Of a stretch of 64,000 nt of DNA, positions 1 to 7,798 are shown one piece after another. The DNA is taken from NCBI RefSeq assembly GCF_900091445.1, contig NZ_LT607733.1:3550501-3614500 (forward strand), written 5' to 3'. This DNA is from Micromonospora echinofusca. Its GTDB lineage: Bacteria; Actinomycetota; Actinomycetes; Mycobacteriales; Micromonosporaceae. Within the stretch, counting starts at the first letter, position 1. Each line of letters starts with the position of its first letter. The position numbers were made by a program, and so were the translations under genes. Under the pieces are notes generated by a model. The model did not search any database and was not told where the DNA came from. It was given only the letters and a program-made list of their open reading frames with translations.

Positions 1-542
1 GTCGCCGCCCCCACGTGGTCGACGACGTTCGGGGCGATCGGGATGTGGATGGCCGCCCGGCCGGTACGGGCGCGCACCACGGCCCGGTGGCCGGGGTTCG
101 TGACGATCACGGCCGCGCTGGCCGGCACCAGCCGGCCGGACTCCCGATCCCAGCAGCGGATCCGCTCCACCGCCGACCAGAGCCGTCCCGGCAGCCAGCC
201 GGGGCAGGCCCACCAGCCGTACTCGTGCAGGGTGGTGACCAGCGGCACCCGCCGGGGCAGCCGCCACGGCAGCAGCCCGGGCTGCCCCGAGAACCGGTAC
301 GCCGACGGGGCGAACTGCACGTGCACCACGTCGGGGGTCAGCTCTCGCACCCGGCGGGCGGCCCGGCCGGTGGCGGCCCGCCAGCGTCCCCGGTCGCCGT
401 CGGGGCGCACCGGCACCGGGGTCACCTCGACGCCGACGCCGTCGAGCGCCTCGACCAGGTGCGTCACGTAGTCGCTGACGCCGTCGGCGTCGGGGCGACC
501 GGGACCGTGCAGCATGGCCACCCTGATCCGGTCGTCGACCAC
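1..542 (-). CDS. GT4-like glycosyltransferase, N-terminal part (runs off left edge)
   Basis: Reading leftward from a GTG at 542, the frame stays open to the window edge (about 180 codons). A GGGAGG Shine-Dalgarno lies 4-5 nt upstream. The protein begins with an R-V-A-M-L-H-G-P-G stretch, then a region rich in D-G-V-S-D-Y, and later T-P-D-V-V-H-V-Q-F and P-L-V-T-T-L-H-E-Y. This is the N-terminal Rossmann-like domain of GT-B glycosyltransferases, where the acceptor-side domain carries HVQF-like and TLHE-like strands. The sugar-nucleotide-binding C-terminal half lies outside the window, so donor and acceptor cannot be named. An internal ATG at 515 is a weaker alternative start. Confidence 0.7.
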   Translation of the reverse strand, partial: MVDDRIRVAMLHGPGRPDADGVSDYVTHLVEALDGVGVEVTPVPVRPDGDRGRWRAATGRAARRVRELTPDVVHVQFAPSAYRFSGQPGLLPWRLPRRVPLVTTLHEYGWWACPGWLPGRLWSAVERIRCWDRESGRLVPASAAVIVTNPGHRAVVRARTGRAAIHIPIAPNVVDHVGAA

Positions 543-603
543 GCCACCTCCCACGTCTCGACGGGCGGGTTCCCGACCCCTTACGGGGCAAACGCGCCTC
601 GCC

Positions 604-609
604 TATGGT
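604..609 (+). promoter_or_regulatory. -10 hexamer of a leaderless promoter
   Basis: TATGGT sits 6 nt before the ATG at 616. That distance puts the transcription start on or next to the start codon, so the mRNA would be leaderless. A weak -35 candidate, TTACGG at 581-586, is 17 nt upstream. No Shine-Dalgarno is present before this ATG. Confidence 0.5.
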
Positions 610-615
610 GTGCCG

Positions 616-1782
616 ATGACCGAGGACCTCCCGGCCGGCCCGCTGGCCGGCGTGCGGGTGATCGAGCTGGCCGGCATCGGGCCCGGTCCGTTCGCCGCGA
701 TGATGCTGGCCGACCTGGGCGCGGACGTGGTCCGGGTGGACCGGTCCACGGACGTGGACCCGGCGGCGTTCGGCACCGCGCACCCGGACCTGCTCAACCG
801 GGGACGCCGCTCGGTCGGGGTGGACCTGAAGTCCCCCGGCGGCCGGGAGGTGGTGCTGGCCCTGGTCGCCAGCGCCGACGCGCTGATCGAGGGGTTCCGT
901 CCGGGGGTCACCGAGCGGCTCGGCGTCGGCCCGGCGGACTGCCTCGCGGTGAACCCCCGGCTGGTCTACGGCCGGATGACCGGCTGGGGTCAGGACGGCC
1001 CGGCCGCACCGCACGCGGGGCACGACATCGGCTACGTCGCGCTGACGGGCGCGCTGCACGGCATCGGGCGGGCCGGCGAGCGCCCGGTGCCGCCGATGAA
1101 CCTGCTCGGCGACTTCGGCGGGGGCGGGATGATGCTCGCCCTCGGCCTGGTCTCCGCCCTGTACGCGGTGCGCGGCGGCGCGCGGGGACAGGTGGTCGAC
1201 GCGGCCATCGTCGACGGCGTGGCGGTGCTCAGCACCCAGATCCACGCGCTGCGCCAGCTCGGCATGTGGCGGGACGAGCGCGGCGTGAACCTGCTCGACG
1301 GCGGCGCCCCGTTCTACGACACGTACGAGTGCGCCGACGGCCGCCACCTGGCCGTCGGCGCCCTGGAGCCGCGCTTCTACGACGAACTCGTCCGGCGTAC
1401 CGGCTTCCCGCTGCCCCCGGACGAGGCGCTGGACCGCACCGACCCGGCGAACTGGCCGGCGCTGCGCCGGTCGTGGGCGCGGCTGTTCCGCACCCGGACC
1501 AGGGACGAGTGGACGGCGCTGCTGGGCTCCTCGGACGCCTGCGTGGCGCCGGTGCTCGACTGGCGGGAGGCACCGGAGCACCCGCACCTGGCGGCGCGGG
1601 GCACCTTCGTCCAGCGGGACGGGGTCACCCAGCCGGCCCCGGCGCCCCGCTTCTCGGGCACCCCCACCGCGCTGCGCCGCCCGCCGCCGCAGCCGGGCGA
1701 GCACACCGACGAGGTGCTGGCCGAGGCGGGCTTCGAGGCGGGGCGGGTGGCCGCCCTGCGCGCCGCCGGCGCCGTCGCCTGA
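616..1782 (+). CDS. CaiB/BaiF family CoA-transferase (class III)
   Basis: The 388-residue protein has the family III CoA-transferase start, G-V-R-V-I-E-L-A followed by G-P-F-A-A-M-M-L-A-D-L-G-A-D-V-V-R-V. It then has L-N-R-G-R-R-S-V-G-V-D-L-K and a D-A-L-I-E-G-F-R-P-G-V segment. It resembles alpha-methylacyl-CoA racemase and CaiB-type enzymes, which move CoA between acyl groups or racemise 2-methylacyl-CoA; the sequence alone does not choose between them. An aspartate in the G-H-D-I-G-Y segment near residue 137 fits the racemase-type catalytic position. The ATG at 616 is chosen because TATGGT precedes it by 6 nt and the family motif begins about 12 residues in. It stands alone. Confidence 0.85.
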   Translation: MTEDLPAGPLAGVRVIELAGIGPGPFAAMMLADLGADVVRVDRSTDVDPAAFGTAHPDLLNRGRRSVGVDLKSPGGREVVLALVASADALIEGFRPGVTERLGVGPADCLAVNPRLVYGRMTGWGQDGPAAPHAGHDIGYVALTGALHGIGRAGERPVPPMNLLGDFGGGGMMLALGLVSALYAVRGGARGQVVDAAIVDGVAVLSTQIHALRQLGMWRDERGVNLLDGGAPFYDTYECADGRHLAVGALEPRFYDELVRRTGFPLPPDEALDRTDPANWPALRRSWARLFRTRTRDEWTALLGSSDACVAPVLDWREAPEHPHLAARGTFVQRDGVTQPAPAPRFSGTPTALRRPPPQPGEHTDEVLAEAGFEAGRVAALRAAGAVA

Positions 1783-1867
1783 CCGTCGGCGGGAGCGTGT
1801 CGGCGTCGTGCCGGCGGTTCCTCGGTGGTCAGGTGGGCGACGGTGTCGCCGACGCGCAGCCGGCGGG

Positions 1868-2278
1868 TCAGGAACGGCGCAGGGTGGCGCCCGGCGCCAT
1901 GGCGGGCTCGACCATGTCCCGGAAGTCGCGTGGGAGCTGGACCACCACGTCGTCGAACTCGCCGCCGCTGATCGCCTCGCGCAGGGTCACGAAGACCGCC
2001 CGGGCGGCGTCGCGGGCGGCGGGCTCGGTCACGTCGGCCCGCACGGCGACGCGGGCGACGAACTCGGCCGCGCCGAACCGCTCCGCCGACTCGGTGCGTG
2101 GGCTCGGCTTCAACACGAGCTGCAGCGGCTTGGGCAACTGGGCGGCCAGGTCCAGCACCTCCCCGCCGGTCAGCCGCTCGGCGAGGGTCTCCAGCGTCGC
2201 CCGGGTCAGCGCCACCGCCTGCTCCGAGGAGGTACGGGTGCGCTGGGCGACCTGGTCGACGAAGGTGTCGTAGTTCAT
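1868..2278 (-). CDS. DUF2267 family protein
   Basis: The 136-residue soluble protein starts M-N-Y-D-T-F-V-D-Q-V-A and contains two copies of the DUF2267 helical unit. Each ends in an A-T-L-E-T-L-A-E-R-L or V-F-V-T-L-R-E-A-I type helix followed by L-P-x-x-F/L. The C-terminus has Q-L-P-R-D-F-R-D-M-V-E-P. AAGGAG lies a few nt before the ATG. The molecular role of DUF2267 proteins is not established; they are common beside stress genes in actinobacteria. A paralogue sits at 34032-34418. It converges with the CoA-transferase. Confidence 0.85.
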   Translation of the reverse strand: MNYDTFVDQVAQRTRTSSEQAVALTRATLETLAERLTGGEVLDLAAQLPKPLQLVLKPSPRTESAERFGAAEFVARVAVRADVTEPAARDAARAVFVTLREAISGGEFDDVVVQLPRDFRDMVEPAMAPGATLRRS

Positions 2279-2431
2279 CCGGGCTCCTTCGGGCTGGTCG
2301 GGTCCTGCGCGTACCCCCCGGCGGGGCGGGGAAACGGCGGTGATTTCCGCGCCGGGCGGCGCGTGACGGTCGCCCGGGCGGGTAACCGCCGCCGGTCGTG
2401 ACCCGAACGATGCCCCGGAGGAGCCGACACC

Positions 2432-2704
2432 ATGGCGAGTTACGCCGACGTGCTGCAGTACCTGTCGAGCCTGGACTACCCGGCCGGGAAGGACGACGTG
2501 GTACGCGAGGCCGAACGGGAGGGCGCCCCGCCGGACGTGCTGCGCGCGTTGCGGGCCCTGCCGCCGGTCGACTACGCCAACGGCAACGAGGTGGCCCGCT
2601 CGGCAGGCATCGAGGCGGCCCCCGAGGTCGGCCCCGCCCAACGGGCGGCGCAGGCCCGGGACAAGCGGCACCAGCGCGTGTCGCAGCACCTGCGCGGCAT
2701 CTGA
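2432..2704 (+). CDS. DUF2795 domain protein
   Basis: This 90-residue protein matches DUF2795: an N-terminal helix (Y-A-D-V-L-Q-Y-L), then D-Y-P-A-G-K-D-D-V-V-R-E-A-E-R-E-G-A and V-L-R-A-L-R-A-L-P. The fold is small and helical, with no known enzymatic activity. The C-terminus is charged and basic. A GGAGGAG-type ribosome site (around 2416-2422) precedes the ATG. It is divergent from the DUF2267 gene, with about 150 nt between them. The two small proteins may share regulation, but that is inference. Confidence 0.8.
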   Translation: MASYADVLQYLSSLDYPAGKDDVVREAEREGAPPDVLRALRALPPVDYANGNEVARSAGIEAAPEVGPAQRAAQARDKRHQRVSQHLRGI

Positions 2705-2874
2705 GCCTTGCTGTCGCGGGCCAGCGGCTCGTCAGGGCGGTCGCCCGCGGCGAGCGCGCCCCCGACGCGGTCGAGCGCGCCCGGGCCCGGGCGCGGGCGC
2801 GGCTGGTCAGCGCCGCGGCGCGTACGGGAGCCGACGCGGCCGGTCCGCGCCGAGCCGTACCTCGCCGGTGCCGG

Positions 2875-3528
2875 ATGACGGCGCGTCGACCGGTCGGGCA
2901 CACCCCGGCCGCGGTCCAGCTCACCGTGATGGGCGTGGTCGGCCTGGTGGTCGGCGGGCTCGCCGCGCTGGCCGCCACGCCGGCTCTGGCGCCGCTGGCC
3001 GGCTGGGACGCCGCTTCGCTGAGCTGGCTGGTGCTGGTCTGGCACAAGCTGTGGCCGATGGACGCGCGGCGCACGGCCCAGGTGGCCGTGTACGAGGACC
3101 CGAACCGGGCGGCGCGTGACGCGCTGCTGCTCGCCGCCTGCCTGGCCAGCCTGCTGGCCGTCGGCGTCGTGGTGACCCGCGCGCACGGGGCGCACGCCAC
3201 GCCCGCCCGCAACGTCTACGGCGGGATGGCCGTGCTGAGCGTGCTGCTGTCCTGGCTGGTGGTGCACACCGTCTTCGCCGCCCGGTACGCGCGGATCTAC
3301 TACACGGGCCCGGACGGCGGGATCGACTTCAACCAGGTCGAGCCGCCCCGCTACTCGGACTTCGCCTACCTGGCGTTCACCGTCGGCGCGACCTTCCAGG
3401 TCTCCGACACGGCGCTGACCAGCAACGAGATGCGCCGCACGGCGCTGCGACACTCGATGGTGTCGTACCTGTTCGGGGCGTTCATCATCGCGGTCACGGT
3501 GAACCTGCTGGCCGGCCTCGCGAGGTGA
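2875..3528 (+). CDS. DUF1345 family membrane protein
   Basis: The protein (217 residues from the ATG at 2875) has about four to five membrane segments: T-V-M-G-V-V-G-L-V-V-G-G, A-L-L-L-A-A-C-L-A-S-L-L, G-G-M-A-V-L-S-V-L-L-S-W-L-V-V and a C-terminal Y-L-F-G-A-F-I-I-A-V. A conserved loop reads Y-S-D-F-A-Y-L-A-F-T-V-G-A-T-F-Q-V-S-D-T. This loop is diagnostic of DUF1345. Function is unknown. The start is uncertain: the frame is open further upstream with an Arg/Ala-rich stretch, and no clear ribosome site separates the options. The 254 nt after the gene hold only a small GATG-AAA-CATC inverted repeat near 3724. Confidence 0.8.
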   Translation: MTARRPVGHTPAAVQLTVMGVVGLVVGGLAALAATPALAPLAGWDAASLSWLVLVWHKLWPMDARRTAQVAVYEDPNRAARDALLLAACLASLLAVGVVVTRAHGAHATPARNVYGGMAVLSVLLSWLVVHTVFAARYARIYYTGPDGGIDFNQVEPPRYSDFAYLAFTVGATFQVSDTALTSNEMRRTALRHSMVSYLFGAFIIAVTVNLLAGLAR

Positions 3529-3782
3529 GACGGTGCCCCGGCGGCGCGGTCGGCAGCCAGCGGGACGCGGGGTGCCGGACAGGCGGGCGCCCCCGTCGCG
3601 AACCGCGACCGGGGCGCCACACAGAACCTGTCCGGTGGCCGGTCGGGCCCGAACCAGGCCGCGACCACCAGGCGGTCGATGTACGCCCGAACCGGGCGGG
3701 CATCAGTGCCGCGACCATCATACGATGAAACATCATCCGTTCGGCTGATTACGGGGCAAGTGTGGGCCAGCCCACCCGCAGG

Positions 3783-4448
3783 TCAGGCGGCCAACTCCGC
3801 GTACCGCTTCTCCAGGTCGACCCGGGCCAGCGCCCCCACCAGCCAGGCCAGGCGCTCGGACTCGCCGCTGCCGGCGAGGCTCGCCAGGTCGTCGGCGGAG
3901 CGGCCCAGCCCCAGCCGGCGGGCCGCGACCAGCGCCCTGCGGTCGGCCACCGGCGCGACCTCCCGCCACAGCGCCTGGGCCTCGCGCAGGAAGAGGTCGA
4001 CCACCGTGGCGTCGACCCCGGGCAACTCGGTGAGCAGTTCCCGCTCCCGGGCCGGGTCGTGGTGGGCCACCGCGCGCAGCCGGCGCAGGTCGCCCCGGTA
4101 GCGCTCCACGACGGCCCGGGCCAGATCGCCCAGGGTGTCGGCGAGCGCGTCGACGTCACCGCGTTGGCCGCTGTCAAGCAGCACGCGTACCCGGTCGGCG
4201 TGCAGGGAACGGGCCAGCCGGGCGGCGCTGTCCCAGCCCGCGGCGGGCAGGGCGTGCGCGCTGTCCACGGCGCGCCGGAAGTCGCCCCGGCGGGCCAGCA
4301 GCACGGCGAGGCAGAGCACCTGGAACAGGCTCGACGGGTTGTTGATCACCCGGAAGCCGTACTGCTCGGCGAAGCCGCGCCCGCTGCCGGCGAGCCGGCG
4401 CACCAGACGTTTCCTGTCCTCGACGTGGGAGGTGGCTGTGGTCGGCAT
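3783..4448 (-). CDS. HhH-GPD (endonuclease III-like) superfamily protein
   Basis: The 221-residue protein has the helical layout of the HhH-GPD DNA glycosylase family. Around residues 22-50 it has P-S-S-L-F-Q-V-L-C-L-A-V-L-L-A, the counterpart of the endonuclease III N-terminal helices. The segment L-T-E-L-P-G-V-D-A-T-V-V-D-L-F-L-R-E matches the helix-hairpin-helix (normally L-P-G-V-G-x-K-x-A). The usual catalytic Lys and the four-Cys iron-sulfur loop at the C-terminus are not visible. It may therefore bind DNA or nucleotides without being a standard glycosylase. The function is uncertain. Confidence 0.55.
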   Translation of the reverse strand: MPTTATSHVEDRKRLVRRLAGSGRGFAEQYGFRVINNPSSLFQVLCLAVLLARRGDFRRAVDSAHALPAAGWDSAARLARSLHADRVRVLLDSGQRGDVDALADTLGDLARAVVERYRGDLRRLRAVAHHDPARERELLTELPGVDATVVDLFLREAQALWREVAPVADRRALVAARRLGLGRSADDLASLAGSGESERLAWLVGALARVDLEKRYAELAA

Positions 4449-4490
4449 GCCGGCGACTACCCGCGCCGCGCCGGGCCACGCCTGCCCGGC

Positions 4491-5462
4491 TCAGCCGTGC
4501 AGGCCACCGCTGCGGTCGCGCGCCTTGAGGCGGGTGGTGGGCAACGCCGGGGCGGGCAACGGCGGGGCGGGATCGTCGGCGACGACGCCGAAGCGCCGCC
4601 CTGCCATCCAGTCCTCCCGGGCGGCTGCCACCTCCTCGTGCGAACGGCCCACGAAGTTCCACCACATCACCAGCGGTTCCTCGAACGGGGCCCCGCCGAG
4701 CAGCAGCAGGCGGCTCCCCGGCTCGCCCCGCACGGTGCGGCGCTCCCGGCCGGTGCCGAGGTAGAGCAGCGCCCCGGGCGCGAAGCGCACCCCGTCGACC
4801 TCGGCGGCGCCGGACATGGCCAGCAGCCCGTACTCGAAGTCGGGGCGCAGCGGCAACGTGGCCGGCGCGGGCCCGCGCAGCTCCAGCTGGGCGCCGAGCA
4901 GCGGGGTGTACGTCCGCGCCGGGGACCGCTCGCCCGCCAGCTCACCGACCAGCAGGGTCACGTCCAGCTCGCCGTCGCGCCAGCGCGGCAGGTCGGCGTG
5001 GTGGGCGAAGTCGGCGGCACCGGCGCGGGCCGGGTCCGGCAGCGCCACCCAGAGCTGTACGCCGTGCATCAGCGGCGGATGCCGCTCGGGCGACCGCTCC
5101 GAGTGGGCGATGCCGTGCCCCGAGGTCATCACGTTGAGCTGGCCGGGGCGGATGGGCTGGACGTTGCCCAGGCTGTCGCGGTGCAGGATCTCCCCGTCGA
5201 GCAGCCAGGTCACGGTCTGCAGGCCGGTGTGCGGGTGCGGCGGCACCTCCATGCCGGGCCGCTCGGCCACGTCGTCCGGGCCGAAGTGGTCCACGAAGCA
5301 CCAGGCCCCGACCATCCGCCGCTGCCGCTGCGGGAGCAGCCGGCGAACGGTGGTGTAGCGGCCCAGCGGCACGTCGTGCCCCGGCAGCAGGACGCTGCCG
5401 GGATCGGCCGTGGCCACACCAGGTGGTCGGGTCTCCGCCGGCATCTTCTCGGTGCGCTCCAC
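4491..5462 (-). CDS. Pirin family protein
   Basis: The 323-residue bicupin has the full pirin signature: V-G-A-W-C-F-V-D-H-F-G-P, then P-P-H-P-H-T-G-L-Q-T-V-T-W-L, G-Q-L-N-V-M-T-S-G-H-G-I-A-H-S-E and H-G-V-Q-L-W-V-A-L-P. The three His and one Glu of these motifs are the pirin metal ligands. Pirins act as iron-binding quercetinases or redox-sensing co-regulators; which applies here cannot be told. A GTG at 5462 is chosen because TACAGT lies exactly 6 nt upstream (leaderless). An in-frame ATG at 5444 is the alternative. Confidence 0.88.
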   Translation of the reverse strand: MERTEKMPAETRPPGVATADPGSVLLPGHDVPLGRYTTVRRLLPQRQRRMVGAWCFVDHFGPDDVAERPGMEVPPHPHTGLQTVTWLLDGEILHRDSLGNVQPIRPGQLNVMTSGHGIAHSERSPERHPPLMHGVQLWVALPDPARAGAADFAHHADLPRWRDGELDVTLLVGELAGERSPARTYTPLLGAQLELRGPAPATLPLRPDFEYGLLAMSGAAEVDGVRFAPGALLYLGTGRERRTVRGEPGSRLLLLGGAPFEEPLVMWWNFVGRSHEEVAAAREDWMAGRRFGVVADDPAPPLPAPALPTTRLKARDRSGGLHG

Positions 5463-5468
5463 CGCCCG

Positions 5469-5474
5469 ACTGTA
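5469..5474 (-). promoter_or_regulatory. -10 hexamer of a leaderless promoter (pirin gene)
   Basis: On the minus strand TACAGT is followed by 6 nt and then the GTG at 5462. The spacing matches the other leaderless candidates in this window. Confidence 0.45.
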
Positions 5475-5588
5475 CGCCCGGCCACGACACCGAGCCGCCG
5501 CTCGCCCACCACCGACGGGGCGCCCGGCACCTGCGGGCACCCGGCATCTGCGGGGCTCCCGGCTACTGCCGGCTCCCGGCTTCTGCAT

Positions 5589-5627
5589 GCGTCTGGCCGG
5601 CACCCGGGTGGGGTACCGGCCAGACGC
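5589..5627 (-). terminator. GC-rich stem-loop after the lysozyme-like gene
   Basis: A perfect 12-bp inverted repeat (5589-5600 with 5616-5627) encloses a 15-nt loop that can itself pair CACCC with GGGGT. It starts about 20 nt after the stop codon of the minus-strand gene at 5648. There is no T tract, as is usual for high-GC actinobacterial terminators. Confidence 0.65.
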
Positions 5628-5647
5628 GGACGTTCAGACTGCTCGGG

Positions 5648-6241
5648 TCAGCTGTTCCAGTGCTCGGCGACCAGGTCGGCGGCCATCTGCTCCCACTGGG
5701 CGTAGTGGTCCGGGTACGCCGACACCTGCACCGTCTGCGCCGCCTCGGTCAGCGGCATGTCCTGCCACCCGTCGACCTGCTTCAGACCCTTCAGGAACGC
5801 CGTGGTCGAGTACTCGGGGTCGGTGATCTGCTCCACCGTGCCCCAACCACTGGACGGACGCTGCTGGAACAGGCCCTGCGAATCATGGTCGTTGCGGTCA
5901 CCCAGGTGACCCAGGTTCTCCAACTTCGACTCCTGCAACGCCGTCGCGATCGACACCACCGCGGCCCGCTCGTCCATGCCGGCCTTCTTCGTCGCCGCGA
6001 TGATCGCCTTCACGTTGCCGACCTGCTCGTCGGACAGGTCGATGCGCGACTGCGCACCCTGCACACCGTGCGGGACCAGCTTGCCCTTGTCCACGGCCGG
6101 CTTGTCGGCCTGCACCGCCACCGCCACCGGCACCGGCTCCACCGACGGGGCGGCATGCGCGGCAGCCGGACCAGCGAACACGCCACCGGCAAACGCCAGA
6201 CCCGCAACACCAAGAACGCTCTTACGCAGAATCGTGTTCAT
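5648..6241 (-). CDS. Secreted lysozyme-like (transglycosylase-fold) protein
   Basis: The 197-residue precursor has a signal peptide: a basic start (M-N-T-I-L-R-K), a hydrophobic core and A-A-A-H-A-A-P as the cleavage area near residue 30. The mature part has A-A-V-V-S-I-A-T-A-L-Q-E-S-K-L, where the Glu fits the catalytic position of lysozyme-like and Rpf-type muralytic enzymes. It also has D-S-Q-G-L-F-Q-Q-R-P-S, like the substrate-cleft loop of such folds. It probably acts on peptidoglycan outside the cell. GGAG lies 8 nt before the ATG at 6241. An adjacent GTG at 6244 is the alternative. A long untranslated leader precedes it. Confidence 0.75.
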   Translation of the reverse strand: MNTILRKSVLGVAGLAFAGGVFAGPAAAHAAPSVEPVPVAVAVQADKPAVDKGKLVPHGVQGAQSRIDLSDEQVGNVKAIIAATKKAGMDERAAVVSIATALQESKLENLGHLGDRNDHDSQGLFQQRPSSGWGTVEQITDPEYSTTAFLKGLKQVDGWQDMPLTEAAQTVQVSAYPDHYAQWEQMAADLVAEHWNS

Positions 6242-6735
6242 CACAGATGCTCCATTCGGGGGTCGGCACCCACAACGCCGAGGGGGATCGGCTCACGCGG
6301 GTGCAAGCACCGTCCGGCGCCCATGAACTCAGGGGAAACTGCTGCCACCTCCGGCGACCACGAAAGCAACCGGAGGAAAGATCAGATCGGCCACGCCGGC
6401 CGACTACCGGGCCGTGCAGGCCGCAAGGACCGGAGGCTGTTCCGCGAGGCGGGGGGACGCCCTCACGTCAACCGCGACCATGTGTAACCACGAGCGGCCC
6501 ACCACCATTCCCCCAGCGGCCCGGGGCCCGGCGGGGCGGCGCGCCCTGCTCGGTCGTACGCATGGTGTAACGACCCCACCCCCGCCACGATTCCGCCCCC
6601 ACGATGCCCCCGACCACACCCCCGAACCGGACACCCCGCCCACCCCGGACCAGACGAGCACAGCCCAGCCGCACTCCCCGCACGCCTACGCCACAACCGG
6701 ACACGCGACGCAGATGGCCGTGATCGTGACCGGCC
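6242..6735 (-). other. Long non-coding leader region of the lysozyme-like gene
   Basis: No credible gene lies between 6242 and 6859. In the transcript of the minus-strand gene, 6348-6354 (CCTCCGG) and 6370-6376 (CCGGAGG) form a perfect 7-bp stem about 105 nt before the start codon. Further potential pairings (CCGACCCCC region) lie nearer the start. Genes for muralytic enzymes in actinobacteria often have structured leaders. The conserved blocks of the c-di-AMP riboswitch were looked for and not found. Confidence 0.4.
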
Positions 6736-6787
6736 GAGATCTTGGTAGTTCCGCGCCCCTGGAGGGGCACTTTCGTACCAAGATCTC
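6736..6787. repeat. Intergenic double-hairpin, AGATCTTGG family, copy 1
   Basis: A perfect 12-bp inverted repeat (6736-6747 with 6776-6787, GAGATCTTGGTA and its complement) encloses a second stem, GCCCC-TGGA-GGGGC at 6755-6768. A second element with the same outer arms is at 55749-55797. The recurrence suggests a dispersed REP-like element or shared terminator module. Here it lies between the DedA gene (ends at 6860) and the lysozyme leader, both on the minus strand, so it could terminate the former. Confidence 0.65.
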
Positions 6788-6859
6788 ACGGACCCCAGGC
6801 ACGGCCCGGACACCCAGCCAGCACGCCGGGCGTGGCCCGGTCCGGCATGCGCCTGAGGC

Positions 6860-7699
6860 TCAGCGGGACAGGTCGCGGTCCGGGGCCTGCGCGTCGGAGT
6901 AGACGCTGCGGTAGATCGTGCCCCGCCCCGTCGGGTCCGGCGCGTACGGCAGCGGAGCGGGCTCGACGGGCGGGGCAAGATCGACGGGCGGAGCAAGGTC
7001 GACGGGCGCTGCGGGGTCGACGGGCGCGGCGCCGCGCCGTGCCCGGACGATCCGGGAGACCACGAACCAGCCGGCGGCCGCCACGCAGGCCACGATGACC
7101 ACCTTCTGCAGCACGCCGGCGTAGCCCTCGACCAGGTGCCAGTTGTCGCCGAGCAGATAGCCGGCCATCACGAAGGTCGTGTTCCAGATCAGACTGCCGA
7201 GCGTCGTGTAGACCGCGAACGTCCACACCGGCATCCGCTCCACGCCGGCCGGGATGGAGATCAGGCTACGGAAGATCGGAATCATCCGGCCGAAGAAGAC
7301 GGCCTTCACCCCGTGCCGCAGGAACCACTCCTCGGTGCGGTCCACGTCGCTGAGCTTGACCAGCGGCAGCCGCTGCGCGATCGCCCGGACCCGTTCCCGG
7401 CCGAGCACGGCGCCGATCCAGTAGAGGGCCAGGGCCCCGAGCAGCGAGCCGAGGGTGGTCCAGAAGATCGCGCTGACCACGCTCATCCGGCCCTGACCCG
7501 CGACGAATCCGGCCAGCGGGAGGATCACCTCGCTGGGGATCGGCGGGAAGAGGTTCTCCAAGGCCACGGCCAGACCCGCGCCGGGACCGCCGAGCCGCTC
7601 GACCAGACCGATGACGAAGCCGATCAGTCCGTCCTCGGGTGGCGCGGCCTCCGCGGTGTCGGTGCCGGAGGCGAGCAGGGCGTGCGCGGTACGAATCAT
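6860..7699 (-). CDS. DedA family (VTT/SNARE-associated) membrane protein
   Basis: The 279-residue protein has the DedA core: L-E-N-L-F-P-P-I-P-S-E-V-I-L-P-L-A-G-F-V-A-G-Q-G (re-entrant loop with the conserved Glu) and V-F-F-G-R-M-I-P-I-F-R-S-L-I-S-I-P-A-G. A further segment reads T-L-G-S-L-I-W-N-T. DedA proteins are flippases or transporters linked to undecaprenyl-phosphate and phospholipid recycling. The C-terminal tail carries five near-repeats of A-P-P-V-D-L on the cytoplasmic side, which is unusual. ATG 7699 is chosen because TAGCGT lies 7 nt upstream; GTG 7708 is possible. Confidence 0.88.
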   Translation of the reverse strand: MIRTAHALLASGTDTAEAAPPEDGLIGFVIGLVERLGGPGAGLAVALENLFPPIPSEVILPLAGFVAGQGRMSVVSAIFWTTLGSLLGALALYWIGAVLGRERVRAIAQRLPLVKLSDVDRTEEWFLRHGVKAVFFGRMIPIFRSLISIPAGVERMPVWTFAVYTTLGSLIWNTTFVMAGYLLGDNWHLVEGYAGVLQKVVIVACVAAAGWFVVSRIVRARRGAAPVDPAAPVDLAPPVDLAPPVEPAPLPYAPDPTGRGTIYRSVYSDAQAPDRDLSR

Positions 7700-7706
7700 G
7701 GCCCCC

Positions 7707-7712
7707 ACGCTA
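7707..7712 (-). promoter_or_regulatory. -10 hexamer of a leaderless promoter (dedA)
   Basis: On the minus strand TAGCGT is followed by GGGGGCC and the ATG at 7699. The spacing of 7 nt predicts an mRNA beginning at or next to the ATG. Confidence 0.45.
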
Positions 7713-7798
7713 CGAACCGTTCCTGAGAGTCCGCCACGGGGCCGGCCCTCCCGGGCGGCGGGGCCCGTGACGGCGGGGTGCGGGAGGCCGGGAGGCGC

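Noticed and set aside
15..2273. Very long plus-strand open frame across the left end
   Set aside because: It runs antisense to or out of frame with the glycosyltransferase, CoA-transferase and DUF2267 genes and is Arg/Gly/Pro-rich, a typical artefact of high GC.
6242..6480. c-di-AMP (ydaO) riboswitch before the lysozyme-like gene
   Set aside because: The conserved blocks expected of that class were looked for on the minus strand and not found; only a simple stem-loop is clear.
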